NCBI GenBank assembly: GCA_944388045.1
Contig: CALXHG010000003.1
Location: 72,912 to 125,894 of the forward strand
Direction: 5' to 3'
DNA from: an uncultured Clostridia bacterium
GTDB lineage: Bacteria > Bacillota > Clostridia > TANB77 > CAG-508
Length of the DNA stretch: 52,983 nucleotides
The notes under the pieces were generated by a model. It saw only the letters and a program-made list of their open reading frames with translations. It did no database searches and had not been told where the DNA came from. Positions 40,101 to 48,330 of this stretch are shown piece by piece (the first letter of the stretch is position 1; each line of letters starts with the position of its first letter). A program made the position numbers and the translations under genes.

Positions 40101-43100
40101 CAAATAGCATTAAGAGTTATGGGAAGTACAATATTAGGAATAATATGTATTGCATTATTAATTTTATTTATGAGGAAAATTATAATGAAGAAAAAATTAT
40201 TTGTTTTATTTATGGTAATATTTGCAACTTCAATATTTGCATTTAATACAAAAGGATATGCATATTCAATTGATGGTACAATGGCAGATGCACTAGAACA
40301 AGCAGAGGGAATGGTGGATAATATTGTAGCAGAAGCAACTAAACAATATGATGGAGCAAAATTTTATGTAATACTGGATGATTGGAATGGAAAAGGAACA
40401 GGAAAATTTCACTTATTTGATGCAAATGGAAACTATATTAATACCGGAAGTTGTACAGATCCAGGTTCGCATTTTCACATAGACTATCATACAGAATGTG
40501 AGCCAGCTCCAACCGAGGATGATCCAGATGCAGAAAAATGTTATAATGTTGAAACTAAAACTGAAGTAAACTATTCATTATCAGGAGTTGAAGTTGAATA
40601 TACTGGTCCAGATGGAATTGAAGTTACGAGTACAACAATTACAATTGAAGGAGACGATTTTCCAGAAGATGCAAATTTAACTTGGAAAAATGAAGGATTA
40701 GATTTTAGTATTGGTGGAGATATACCAGGTTCATTTACAGCAGAAGAATCAGCAGCAATGTGGGAAGCTATTGATAGTAAAATAGATCCAAATAATTTAA
40801 CATCATATGATGCTGGTGATATAACTAGTATGATAAAAGGTGGAACAGGTTTAGATGCTAGTTGTACTAGTGTGCAATTTAGTCAAGATACTTCTGGTGC
40901 AACATCTTTATCAGTTACACTTACAAGACAAATTAAAATATCAATAACTGTATGTGTTGCATGGCAAGATACATTTGCTGTAACAGAACATTACTCATGT
41001 CCTGGTTGTGGTGCAACAGGACCTGAAGGAAACCAACATCTTGCTTTTCCAAATAGTGGTTGTAGTACTATTGAATTAATAGAAAATTTTGATACAACAC
41101 TAACATTTACACCAGAAGAATTACCAAAAAGTTTAACAATCTTTAAATATGATGAAGAAACAGGAGAAAAATTATATGATCCAAATGACCCTAAAGCTTC
41201 TGAATTTAGATTTAGAGTTGAAGGTGATGGTCAAGTATGGGAAGTTGGAGTTGGAGAACCAATTACAGGTTTACATGCTGGAACATATGTAATATATGAA
41301 ATAGATTCAGCTTATGGATATGGAGTATGGGAAGATAATTATAATACTGGAGCAGGAAATAAAAAGATAGCAGAAGTAACAATTAATTCTGGAGATATAG
41401 TAGTTATTGTAAATTTAGCTAATAAGAAAGAGTTTATTAACCTGACTGGATATGTATGGGAAGATATGTTAGACTCGAAGAGCAATAACTTAGACCATGT
41501 ATATACAGATGGAACTGATAAACGAGTCGAGGGGGTAAAAGTAACTTTATATGATACTGTAAAGGGTACAAATTATAGTACATATACAGACTCAAATGGA
41601 CAATATTCATTTGGCTCAAGAAATGCAGATTTAACATATACAGGAGATACTTTAAGGATAGAAGATCTAGACAAATATTATCTTGAATTTGAATATAATG
41701 GTGTAAAATACAGAAATGTTGAGTTGAATAAAGAAAATAGTTCATTAGATGTTTCTAGAGCATCAGAAGAAATATCTGATGGAAATTCAGATGAAGATTC
41801 AAGTATGAGACAAAGATTTAATGAAAGATTTAGTACAATAACATCAAATACTCAAATGGATGCAAATGGAAACTCAACAAGTAAAGTAATAGATGAAAAT
41901 GGTAATGTAAATTCTGCAACTATAACATATAATAAATCAGGAGATTATGAATCAAAAGTAAATTATGGAAGTCCTGAATCTTATGGGGAAGATATTTACC
42001 ATATAACAGCAACAACATTAAAAAATTGTAGTATTAAAAATATGCTAGATTTAACAATGTCTGTTAGAGGAACTAATATTACACATACAACAACAATAGA
42101 AGGACTAAATTTAGGACTATATGCAAGAGAACAAGTAGACCTTGGATTAGACAGTGATGTTGCAAGATTTGATTTAGCTATTAATAATTATCATCATATA
42201 TACAAATATGGTACAATTGTAGATCCAAATAGTGAAGAACAAATGGGAGTAAAACTTAAAGCATTAAAAGAAAGTTATTATGAAAGACCATTACATGAGT
42301 CTACTATAGTATATAGTGCAAATGATGGAACTACAGGAGCAAATGGAAATGTATATGCTGATATTACATATAAGATATACTTACAAAACAAATCAAATAC
42401 ATTATCAGCAAATATAAATCAAATAACAATAAATTATGGAAGTCAGTTATCTTGTATATCATATAATTTTGAAGGTGAACCAGCAGTTGCAGTTACAGAC
42501 CCAGGAGGAACTGGAGAAATTAAAGAACTTACATTAGATTTAAACCAATTAGGAAATAAAACTATCTCAAGTAAAAATAGACAAATTTTAGAAGTTACAT
42601 TAAGAGCTGATGCAAAAGTAATAGCAGAAATATTAAATGATGCAGTTGCTTTAAAAACAGGAAGTGCAGAAGTAAAAGGAATAAAATTTGACTTTATGGC
42701 AGAAATTAAATCATATTCAACACTTGCAAATAATGAATATGTACCATTTGAAAGAGGAGAGGGATTATATCCATATGCAAGTATAGATAGTAATTCTGCA
42801 CCAAGAAATGCAAGAGTTGAAACAGATTCAAATGATAGTAATAGATTTAAAACAGATACATTTGAAAATGATACAACAATAGCACCAACATTTATCTTAA
42901 CAAAAGGAAGTCAAACATCTATATCTGGTACAGTTTATGAAGATGGAGCAGAAACAGATAAATTAGCAGAAAATGAAAGACTAGGAAATGGTATCTATGA
43001 TTCAAATGAGAGTGTAATGGCAAATGTAAAAGTAGAATTACTATTAGTTCCAGTAGATGCAAATGAAATGTATGATTCAACAATGGCAAGAGACAATGTA

Positions 43101-44633
43101 ACATCTAAACATACATATGAAAGAGCAAAATTATATAAAACAGATAATACTGGAAACAATGCAGAAATAGCAGATGCGGTAACATATACAGATGAAAATG
43201 GTAACTTCACATTTGAAGGAGTAATAGCAGATAATTATGTAATAAGATATACATATGGAGAAAACATAAGTGGAGAAGGAAAGAGTACATTAATATATAA
43301 TAACGGTCAACAAGTAAAACAAGAACCAATAAAAGCAAGAGAATATAAGTCAACAATAATCACATCAGATTATATAAGAAAAGCAATAAATACATCAACA
43401 GATGGAATACCACACCTAAATGGAGATTGGGCAGAAGGAAATACATCTCCATCATGGTTCTTAAATGATAATATGGGAACAAGATATTCAGATGCAGTAG
43501 ATGATGTAGAATATAGAGCATATTTTGAACAATCAGCAAAATTGAATAATGAAAACTTAGATGATAGTACAAAATATGCATATTCAGAAATGGAAGCATA
43601 TACACCATATATCAGATTAGGTGTAGAACAATTTAATGACCAAAATATTGATGCAACATTAACAACACAAGAAAATGGAACAATAGATTATGAATATAAA
43701 TTACAAAATGTAGATTTTGGATTAATAGAAAGACCAATAGTTGATTTACAAGTTGATAAACAAATTACTGATTTGTCTGTTACTTTAGCTAATGGTCAAG
43801 TGCCAATAAAAGGAAACCCAAGTGACCCAGATGCAGAAATTCCATATGTAAGAACAGGAATAGATGATTTTGTTCCAATAGAAATGGATACAGAAATTAC
43901 AGAAGGAGCTACAATAAGACAAGAATACACAATTTCAGTAATAAATAATTCAGAATTAGATTATCCAATTTATCAAATTACAAGTGACACAGATGTAGCA
44001 AATGAAAGAAACTATTACTATTATGGAGAAAAAGGAAATAATCCAGTAACAGTAAGAGTAGGAACATTAGTAGACTACTTAACACCAGAAATAGATGTAG
44101 ACTTAGATGAAATGAAGAGAAATGGATGGGAAGTAGTAGAAATAGAAGATTTAACAGCACATAAAACAACAGAAGTTTCAGGAGAGAAGACATATAGATT
44201 AATAACAGAAGAAGTAGAAAAGAAACTTGAAGATGGAAAATATATAATGTTCACAACAGATGCATTTGCAGATGAAAATGATTCACTAGTAAAAATAGGG
44301 GAAACAAAATCAATAAAATACAATGTAAGTAAACTATTAACAACAAGTGATGAAATGAAATATACAAATGATGTAGAAATACTAGAATATATAGGATACA
44401 GCCAAAATAAAGACAAAACAGAAAACACATATAATAGGGTAAATGATACAACACCAGGAAATCTAATACCAGAAAAAGCAAAAGAAGATGATGAAGATAG
44501 TGTAAGAACAACAATAACACCACCAACAGGTGTGATAATATCAAAAACTCTATATATAACAACAGCAGGAGCTGGATTAATATTCGTAGTAGCAGGAGTA
44601 CTATTTATTAAAAAGAAAATTTTGAATAAATAG
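37137..44633 (+). CDS. Giant tandem (polyprotein-like) surface adhesin, paralogue 2
   Basis: 2498 residues; GAGGAGG lies nine to ten bases before the ATG. Layout repeats paralogue 1: signal peptide (1-28), divergent beta-rich region, SdrD-B-like domain (SISGLVWIDNNENGIRDEDE, about 692), DUF11-like domain ending in IIGVATG. Then a membrane helix (about 984-1011), RKIIMKKK, and a textbook second signal peptide beginning at Met1017 and ending near GYAYS (about 1044). The second half has Cys-rich stretches, including CPGCGATGPEGNQH near 1288 (zinc-ribbon-like), a CnaB-like domain (about 1331), SdrD-B-like domains (about 1435 and 1929) and a C-terminal helix with a KKKILNK tail. No LPXTG. Met1017 has its own Shine-Dalgarno, so the second half may also be made separately. 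It is probably an adhesin or pilus-like surface protein; this is inferred. Confidence 0.85.
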   Translation: MRKKICSILILIVMLLNSSLLTLVSLATEATNDTNNETQEIQGKISMSLDRTQFSNKTQSELTITGILERTSENSILYENPLITFEFPKEVEKVVVNNKQLLYDNELKIHTCLVETNENGNQVIKIKLAGKQTETKVDELTKGTNIVISANIILKQDIETQDTSIKMICEDGAPKQNPLTLNCEVPIKVVNSEELIPSTPTEDLKPTTIEKNGLKLDIRPIHGDKTLENGEIIYRNEIIKYEIDITNTTQNPISNIKINGHIPEGMAYADFLEENFGYWDETYTVLETKVPNPDGVYWQDDTYQYSIDETLKTKEIDIGTIQAGETKSVFYEVKAIAENNTNIETKIDFLQNNNNIYTFSIDNVLEPSEIEVRIRQYSSRTERSAFEHNIIIKNLSDEVKNGTIVFNIPENAEIVSVDALYSNGAKAEYEIKDGKIEIKCDGIEAKSFKAFRIKTKINIIEETEEPMFERLYGVNFTDSNSKTYRSNECVATGGIEAVNITQSSETNGEKIKEFSEITYMFEITNTGYVTDEWGGYSAITFEDYLPNELSIQEVEFNNFKVIPEYDGNSREYTITEENRNWGMIEIGSANARDNTSKARIKIDLNIKNGETIKIRIKTVTRALERDKDNIEIANSALVSGEGLKTKQSNIIQNTLYHPDTTNVIDVDSEGNITDGENKPNVPSGDNTSGNYSISGLVWIDNNENGIRDEDEGKIAGIKVSLYDITNKKFVTNDKGDKIEQETKEDGTYAFTNIARGEYYVLFEYDTEKYNITDYQIADVSSSKNNDVITKKVNINGEVKTVGLTNTINLNTNYTNIDLGLKEKKTFDLKIEQFVQKITVTNSKGTKEYTYNDKNFAKIEIHSKQYVGSTIVIEYKIRVTNIGDLDGKVYEIIEEIPSELDFHSELNNGWTMSLANTYSNISFANRDIKPGESIEAVITLSKKLDNDTAGNIKTVAKLGATESSKHTEDMNAKNNTATVEVIIGVATGLQIALRVMGSTILGIICIALLILFMRKIIMKKKLFVLFMVIFATSIFAFNTKGYAYSIDGTMADALEQAEGMVDNIVAEATKQYDGAKFYVILDDWNGKGTGKFHLFDANGNYINTGSCTDPGSHFHIDYHTECEPAPTEDDPDAEKCYNVETKTEVNYSLSGVEVEYTGPDGIEVTSTTITIEGDDFPEDANLTWKNEGLDFSIGGDIPGSFTAEESAAMWEAIDSKIDPNNLTSYDAGDITSMIKGGTGLDASCTSVQFSQDTSGATSLSVTLTRQIKISITVCVAWQDTFAVTEHYSCPGCGATGPEGNQHLAFPNSGCSTIELIENFDTTLTFTPEELPKSLTIFKYDEETGEKLYDPNDPKASEFRFRVEGDGQVWEVGVGEPITGLHAGTYVIYEIDSAYGYGVWEDNYNTGAGNKKIAEVTINSGDIVVIVNLANKKEFINLTGYVWEDMLDSKSNNLDHVYTDGTDKRVEGVKVTLYDTVKGTNYSTYTDSNGQYSFGSRNADLTYTGDTLRIEDLDKYYLEFEYNGVKYRNVELNKENSSLDVSRASEEISDGNSDEDSSMRQRFNERFSTITSNTQMDANGNSTSKVIDENGNVNSATITYNKSGDYESKVNYGSPESYGEDIYHITATTLKNCSIKNMLDLTMSVRGTNITHTTTIEGLNLGLYAREQVDLGLDSDVARFDLAINNYHHIYKYGTIVDPNSEEQMGVKLKALKESYYERPLHESTIVYSANDGTTGANGNVYADITYKIYLQNKSNTLSANINQITINYGSQLSCISYNFEGEPAVAVTDPGGTGEIKELTLDLNQLGNKTISSKNRQILEVTLRADAKVIAEILNDAVALKTGSAEVKGIKFDFMAEIKSYSTLANNEYVPFERGEGLYPYASIDSNSAPRNARVETDSNDSNRFKTDTFENDTTIAPTFILTKGSQTSISGTVYEDGAETDKLAENERLGNGIYDSNESVMANVKVELLLVPVDANEMYDSTMARDNVTSKHTYERAKLYKTDNTGNNAEIADAVTYTDENGNFTFEGVIADNYVIRYTYGENISGEGKSTLIYNNGQQVKQEPIKAREYKSTIITSDYIRKAINTSTDGIPHLNGDWAEGNTSPSWFLNDNMGTRYSDAVDDVEYRAYFEQSAKLNNENLDDSTKYAYSEMEAYTPYIRLGVEQFNDQNIDATLTTQENGTIDYEYKLQNVDFGLIERPIVDLQVDKQITDLSVTLANGQVPIKGNPSDPDAEIPYVRTGIDDFVPIEMDTEITEGATIRQEYTISVINNSELDYPIYQITSDTDVANERNYYYYGEKGNNPVTVRVGTLVDYLTPEIDVDLDEMKRNGWEVVEIEDLTAHKTTEVSGEKTYRLITEEVEKKLEDGKYIMFTTDAFADENDSLVKIGETKSIKYNVSKLLTTSDEMKYTNDVEILEYIGYSQNKDKTENTYNRVNDTTPGNLIPEKAKEDDEDSVRTTITPPTGVIISKTLYITTAGAGLIFVVAGVLFIKKKILNK
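40172..40187 (+). promoter_or_regulatory. Internal ribosome binding site and in-frame ATG within paralogue 2
   Basis: GAGGA (40172-40176), eight bases, ATG (40185-40187), in frame with the 2498-residue protein at residue 1017. From here the sequence is MKKKLFVLFMVIFATSIFAF, an ideal lipid-export signal start. Independent initiation would give a complete secreted protein of about 1482 residues. Paralogue 1 has no comparable site at the same position. Confidence 0.5.
42907..44631 (+). repeat. C-terminal homology block shared with paralogue 1, copy B
   Basis: Colinear partner of 34994-36718. The last bases, encoding GVIISKTLYITTAGAGLIFV and the following residues, are identical apart from a few silent changes. 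Confidence 0.8.
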
Positions 44634-44669
44634 GATAATGAAAAAAACTAATATAAAAGTTTAAACATT

Positions 44670-44720
44670 AATAGTAGGGATAAAAAGCTTTTTAAAGTTT
44701 TCTATCCCTACTATTTCTTT
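44670..44720 (+). terminator. Terminator after adhesin paralogue 2
   Basis: AATAGTAGGGATA (44670-44682) pairs perfectly with TATCCCTACTATT (44703-44715). Within the loop AAAAGCTTTTT can pair with itself. It is followed by TCTTT. Confidence 0.75.
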
Positions 44721-44725
44721 AAAAC

Positions 44726-44787
44726 AAAATATAAAAGTAAAACTTTAGAAGTAAAATTTTACTTCTAAAGTTTTACTTTTATATTTT
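44726..44787. terminator. Perfect 62-bp palindrome, probable bidirectional terminator
   Basis: Positions 44726-44756 are the exact reverse complement of 44757-44787, with no spacer at the centre. The arms contain AAAAGTAAAACTTTAGAAG. Flanking A and T runs suit termination on both strands between the convergent adhesin and oxidoreductase genes. It lies 13 bases from the oxidoreductase stop. Confidence 0.75.
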
Positions 44788-44799
44788 TGATATAAGTAA

Positions 44800-46050
44800 C
44801 TATCCAACTAAAAATTCTGAAATTTTAGTTGCGGCATTTCTTCCAGAACGAGCTGCCCAAGCTACGGTACTCTTACATCCTGCAATATCTCCACCAGCAA
44901 ATATTTTCTTATTTGAGGTTTGATAATTTTCATCTATATAAATATATCCATATTTATTTAAAGTAAGCCCTAAATCGATTGTAAAACTTTCTGGCATAGA
45001 ACCTAAAGCCATTATAACATAGTCTATATCTATTAAATAATTTGAATTCTCAATATTTACAGGTACTTTTCTATTTTCGCCTTCTTTTTGAACTAATTCA
45101 GTTTTTATTAATTCAAGTTTTTCAACTTTATTTTTACCAATAATTTTTACAATATTATTTTGGAATAAAAATTTTATTCCTTCATTTTTCGCATCTTGTA
45201 TTTCTTTTGTTTCTGCTGGCATTTGCTCTTCTGCTCTTCTATATATTATTTTTACTTCTTCTGCTCCCAATTTTTTTATAGTTCTTGCACAATCCATAGC
45301 TACATTTCCACCACCAATAACAGCAACTTTTTTATTTGTATAATCTGGATGATTTTTGTATTCTAATAATTGATTTCCTCCGTAAACTCCTTTTAGCTCT
45401 TCTCCTTCAACTCCCATTTTGGTAGTTATATTTGCACCATATGCTAAAAATATTGCATCATAATTATTTGTTAAATCTTTTAAACTTATGTTATTTCCAA
45501 GTTCACAATTATATTTTACTTCTAATCCTAAATCTAAAATTTTTTGAATTGTTTTATTTACAATATCTTTAGGTAATCTAAATTCTGGAATTCCATGCAC
45601 TAAAAGTCCACCTAGATAATTATATTTTTCAAATAGAGTTACAGAAAAACCTTTTTTTAATAAAAATGCTGAAGCAGTTAAACCTGCAGGACCTCCTCCT
45701 ACAATTGCTATTTTTTTATCTTTATTTTCGGTATTTACTTTTGAAATCTCATAATTATTTTTTATTGCATAATCTCCAACATAGGCCTCTAACTCTCCAA
45801 TACTAACAGGTTTACCTTTTATTCCTCTTACACAAGACCCCTCACATTGTTTCATATGTGGGCAAATTCTGCCACATACAGATTCTAATACTGTTGTTTC
45901 AGATAAGATTTCATATGCTTTTTTTATATTATCTTCTTTTATTGCTTTTATAAATTCTGGTATATTATTATTTAATGGGCATCCTTTATTAGAACATGGT
46001 TTTACTGGACAGTTCAAACAATAATTTACTTTCTCTTTTATTTCCTCCAT
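44800..46050 (-). CDS. GltD-like FAD/NAD(P)-dependent oxidoreductase with Fe-S N-terminus
   Basis: A 416-residue protein of the glutamate synthase small subunit/NfnB/dihydropyrimidine dehydrogenase type. The N-terminal cysteines (CLNCPVKPCSNKGCP, then CGRICPHMKQCEGSC) bind 4Fe-4S clusters. An FAD-binding Rossmann motif IAIVGGGPAGLTASAFL (about 112-128), LGGLLVHGIPEFRLPK, and an NAD(P)-binding motif VAVIGGGNVAMDCART (about 245-260) follow. The C-terminal FAGGDIAGCKSTVAWAARSG is the second FAD contact. AAGGAGAA precedes the ATG by nine bases. No large glutamate synthase subunit gene is adjacent, so the electron acceptor is unknown. It is the last gene of a minus-strand run that starts with acpS. 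Confidence 0.85.
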   Translation of the reverse strand: MEEIKEKVNYCLNCPVKPCSNKGCPLNNNIPEFIKAIKEDNIKKAYEILSETTVLESVCGRICPHMKQCEGSCVRGIKGKPVSIGELEAYVGDYAIKNNYEISKVNTENKDKKIAIVGGGPAGLTASAFLLKKGFSVTLFEKYNYLGGLLVHGIPEFRLPKDIVNKTIQKILDLGLEVKYNCELGNNISLKDLTNNYDAIFLAYGANITTKMGVEGEELKGVYGGNQLLEYKNHPDYTNKKVAVIGGGNVAMDCARTIKKLGAEEVKIIYRRAEEQMPAETKEIQDAKNEGIKFLFQNNIVKIIGKNKVEKLELIKTELVQKEGENRKVPVNIENSNYLIDIDYVIMALGSMPESFTIDLGLTLNKYGYIYIDENYQTSNKKIFAGGDIAGCKSTVAWAARSGRNAATKISEFLVG

Positions 46051-46136
46051 TTTATATAATTCTCCTTATTTTTTATTTATTTTTATTTGTTATAGTCTAA
46101 TTTTAGTTTTCAACTGTAAATTAAAAAAATTTTAAT

Positions 46137-46697
46137 TTATCTAATATTTTCATTATAAACTTTCTGTACTTCTTTTAAATCTTTAATAAAATCTATTTTT
46201 TTATTTTCATCTCTCAAAAGTGCTGCTGGATGCCAAGTTGGCATATATAATATACCTTTTTTTTCTATCCATTTACCTCTACTAGAAGTTATTCCATATT
46301 CTTGTCCTAAAATATTTTTTAATGCAACACTTCCGAGCAAAACTATAATCTTAGGCTTTACTAATATAACTTGGTTTCTTAAATAATCAAGACATGCTTT
46401 AGCTTCATCTTCTAATGGATTTCTATTTTGTGGTGGTCTACACTTTACAATATTTGCAATATATAAATTCTCTCTATTTATTCCTAGCATTTGAAAAGCC
46501 ATGTTCATAAGCTTTCCTGCTTTTCCAACGAAAGGTTCACCTTGTACATCTTCATCTGCTCCAGGTCCTTCTCCTATAAGCATTATTTCTGCATCTTTTT
46601 TTCCTGTACCAAATACAACATTTTTTCTTGTTTCACATAATCTACACTTTTTACATATATTAGCTTCTTTTTCTAATTCTTCCCAATTATTAAACAT
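46137..46697 (-). CDS. Family 4 uracil-DNA glycosylase (Fe-S type)
   Basis: Removes uracil from DNA to start base-excision repair. The 186 residues carry the four cluster cysteines in family-4 order (Cys15 and Cys18 in CKKCRLC, one in VKCRPPQNR, one in AKACLDYL). The active-site motif is [17 protein letters not shown], and the C-terminal motif is [10 protein letters not shown]. Length and order match bacterial UDG4, close to the SPO1 polymerase-related group. GGAAGTGA precedes the ATG. It lies between the GltD-like gene and tatD on the same strand. The 138-base gap upstream contains a long A/T hairpin (about 46728-46768) of uncertain meaning. Confidence 0.93.
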   Translation of the reverse strand: MFNNWEELEKEANICKKCRLCETRKNVVFGTGKKDAEIMLIGEGPGADEDVQGEPFVGKAGKLMNMAFQMLGINRENLYIANIVKCRPPQNRNPLEDEAKACLDYLRNQVILVKPKIIVLLGSVALKNILGQEYGITSSRGKWIEKKGILYMPTWHPAALLRDENKKIDFIKDLKEVQKVYNENIR

Positions 46698-46835
46698 TTT
46701 TATTTATCACTTCCATTAATTATAGATTATATAATAATTTTTATATAATTGAAAAAATTATTATATATATCTTATAAATATATTTTATATAATTAATTTT
46801 TAAATTAATTATGATATTTTCAAAAATAATTTAAT

Positions 46836-47621
46836 CTATTTAATTTCAAATATCTTCATTGCATTTAAATAAGTTTGTTTTGCTATATCTTCTATAGACA
46901 TTTCTTTTATTTCCGCAATTTTTTTTGCAACATATTTTACATTTCTACAATCATTCCTTTTTCCACGTAAAGGTTCTGGACTTAAATATGGACTATCTGT
47001 TTCTATTAAGATTTTATCTAATGGTACCATTTTTACAACAGGTATAGCAGTTTTGGAATTTTTAAATGTTATTGGTCCAGCAAAAGAAATGTAATATCCA
47101 AGTTCTAGTGCTTGTCTAATCATTTCTTGATTTAATTGACAACAGTGGAAAATTCCAGCTTTATTTACTTTATTATTTTTGATTATATCAATTGTATCTA
47201 CTGAGGCGTCTCTTGAATGTATTACTATAGGCAAATTTAATTCATTTGCTAAATCTATCTGTTTTATAAATGCATATTTTTGTATTTCCTTATTTTCTGT
47301 ATTCCAATAATAATCTAATCCAATTTCTCCTATTGCAACTAATTTTTTATCTAAATTATTTTTCGCAATTTTAGAAATTTCTTCTATACTTTTCCACAAT
47401 TCTTCCATTGTTTGTGGAATATCGTTTGGTGATATTCCAATAATAGAATATATATATTCATATTTTTTAGATAGTTCTAAAGAAAATAATGATGATTTTA
47501 TATTATATCCTGCACAAACAAATTTAGTTATTCCATTTTCATATGTTTCTTTTATAATTTGTTCTCTATCTTCATCAAATTTCTCATCATTATAATGTGA
47601 ATGTGAATCAAAAAACTCCAT
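46836..47621 (-). CDS. tatD: TatD family metal-dependent DNase
   Basis: A TIM-barrel hydrolase of the TatD family (3'-5' exonuclease or AP-type activity in characterised members). The 261 residues are full length. Metal-site motifs are visible: DSHSHYND near the start (HxH), AIGEIGLDYYW (Glu), IVIHSRDA (His), GIFHCC (His) and LIETDSPYLSPEP (Asp). A weak site (AAGGATT) lies upstream of the ATG. It follows acpS after about 80 bases on the same strand and is probably co-transcribed with it. Confidence 0.94.
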   Translation of the reverse strand: MEFFDSHSHYNDEKFDEDREQIIKETYENGITKFVCAGYNIKSSLFSLELSKKYEYIYSIIGISPNDIPQTMEELWKSIEEISKIAKNNLDKKLVAIGEIGLDYYWNTENKEIQKYAFIKQIDLANELNLPIVIHSRDASVDTIDIIKNNKVNKAGIFHCCQLNQEMIRQALELGYYISFAGPITFKNSKTAIPVVKMVPLDKILIETDSPYLSPEPLRGKRNDCRNVKYVAKKIAEIKEMSIEDIAKQTYLNAMKIFEIK

Positions 47622-47703
47622 ATTAAACTATAATCCTTATAAAATTTATTTAGGTTTTTAAAAATGGTCCTATAACCCTTGAATTTTATTATTTAATTAT
47701 ATA

Positions 47704-48078
47704 TTAGTACAAATAAACAATAACATTTGCAATAGCATATTCTTTACAATGAGATAAACTTATATCAATATTTATTATATTATCAATTTTTGAATTTAAA
47801 ATATTCACATAAGGCCTACCTTCTAAATCATTTAATATTTCAATATCTTTCCAATCAATATCAAATTTGTTTTTTAATAAACTAGATATTGCTTTAAATA
47901 CAGCTTCTTTTCCAGCAAACCTAACTGCATAATGCTGATATTTTTGTAATTTTCTACTTTCACAATATTTTATTTCGTTATTTGTAAAAACTCTTTCTAT
48001 AAACTTATTATCTGTGTCCTCTATACTTTTTTTTATTCTACTAATTTCTATTATATCTGTTCCTACTTTTATTTCCAA
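47704..48078 (-). CDS. acpS: Holo-[acyl-carrier-protein] synthase
   Basis: Transfers 4'-phosphopantetheine from CoA to acyl carrier protein. I place the start at the TTG ending at 48078, nine bases after AGAGAGGAA. This gives 124 residues, the normal AcpS length, beginning MEIKVGTDIIEISRI. A longer frame from 48204 would add 42 residues not seen in the family. Motifs present: VGTDIIEISRI (Asp, magnesium) and VRFAGKEAVFKAI (Glu). The C-terminus ends normally (ISLSHCKEYAIANVIVY). It is the first gene of the minus-strand acpS-tatD-udg-gltD-like run. Confidence 0.92.
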   Translation of the reverse strand: MEIKVGTDIIEISRIKKSIEDTDNKFIERVFTNNEIKYCESRKLQKYQHYAVRFAGKEAVFKAISSLLKNKFDIDWKDIEILNDLEGRPYVNILNSKIDNIINIDISLSHCKEYAIANVIVYLY

Positions 48079-48223
48079 TTCTAATAATTCCTCTCTTAAA
48101 AATTTTTGAACAAATAATACATAAGAAAAATTTTGACTTTTCCTTACTATATAAATATTATATATTATAATTAAAAACTTTTTAATAAATTTATTGTCTT
48201 TCAAATTATTTTAACTTAAAATA

Positions 48224-48251
48224 CAAAAAATAGCAAGTCTAGCTTGCTACT
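48224..48251 (-). terminator. Minus-strand terminator upstream of acpS
   Basis: TAGCAAG and CTTGCTA (48231-48249) form the stem. On the minus strand it is followed by TATTTTTTG. It is the second of two tandem terminators isolating acpS from the upstream zincin-like gene. Confidence 0.75.
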
Positions 48252-48283
48252 TTTGACTACTTATCCAATTATTTTATTAATTT

Positions 48284-48316
48284 AAAATTAAAAACCCAAC
48301 ACTTTAAGTGTTGGGT
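48284..48316 (-). terminator. Minus-strand terminator after the motif array
   Basis: ACCCAACACTT pairs with AAGTGTTGGGT (48294-48316), read on the minus strand into TTTTTAATTTT. It marks the probable 3' end of the transcript of the zincin-like gene, leaving a 3' untranslated region of about 300 bases occupied by the repeat array. Confidence 0.8.
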
Positions 48317-48330
48317 AAAAAAGATAGGGA

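Noticed and set aside
27900..44633. LPXTG-type sortase signals at the adhesin C-termini
   Set aside because: I looked at all three C-termini and the two internal anchors. None has LPXTG or a close variant before the membrane helix.
46501..46719. 72-codon plus-strand ORF opposite the uracil-DNA glycosylase gene
   Set aside because: Antisense shadow without ribosome binding site.
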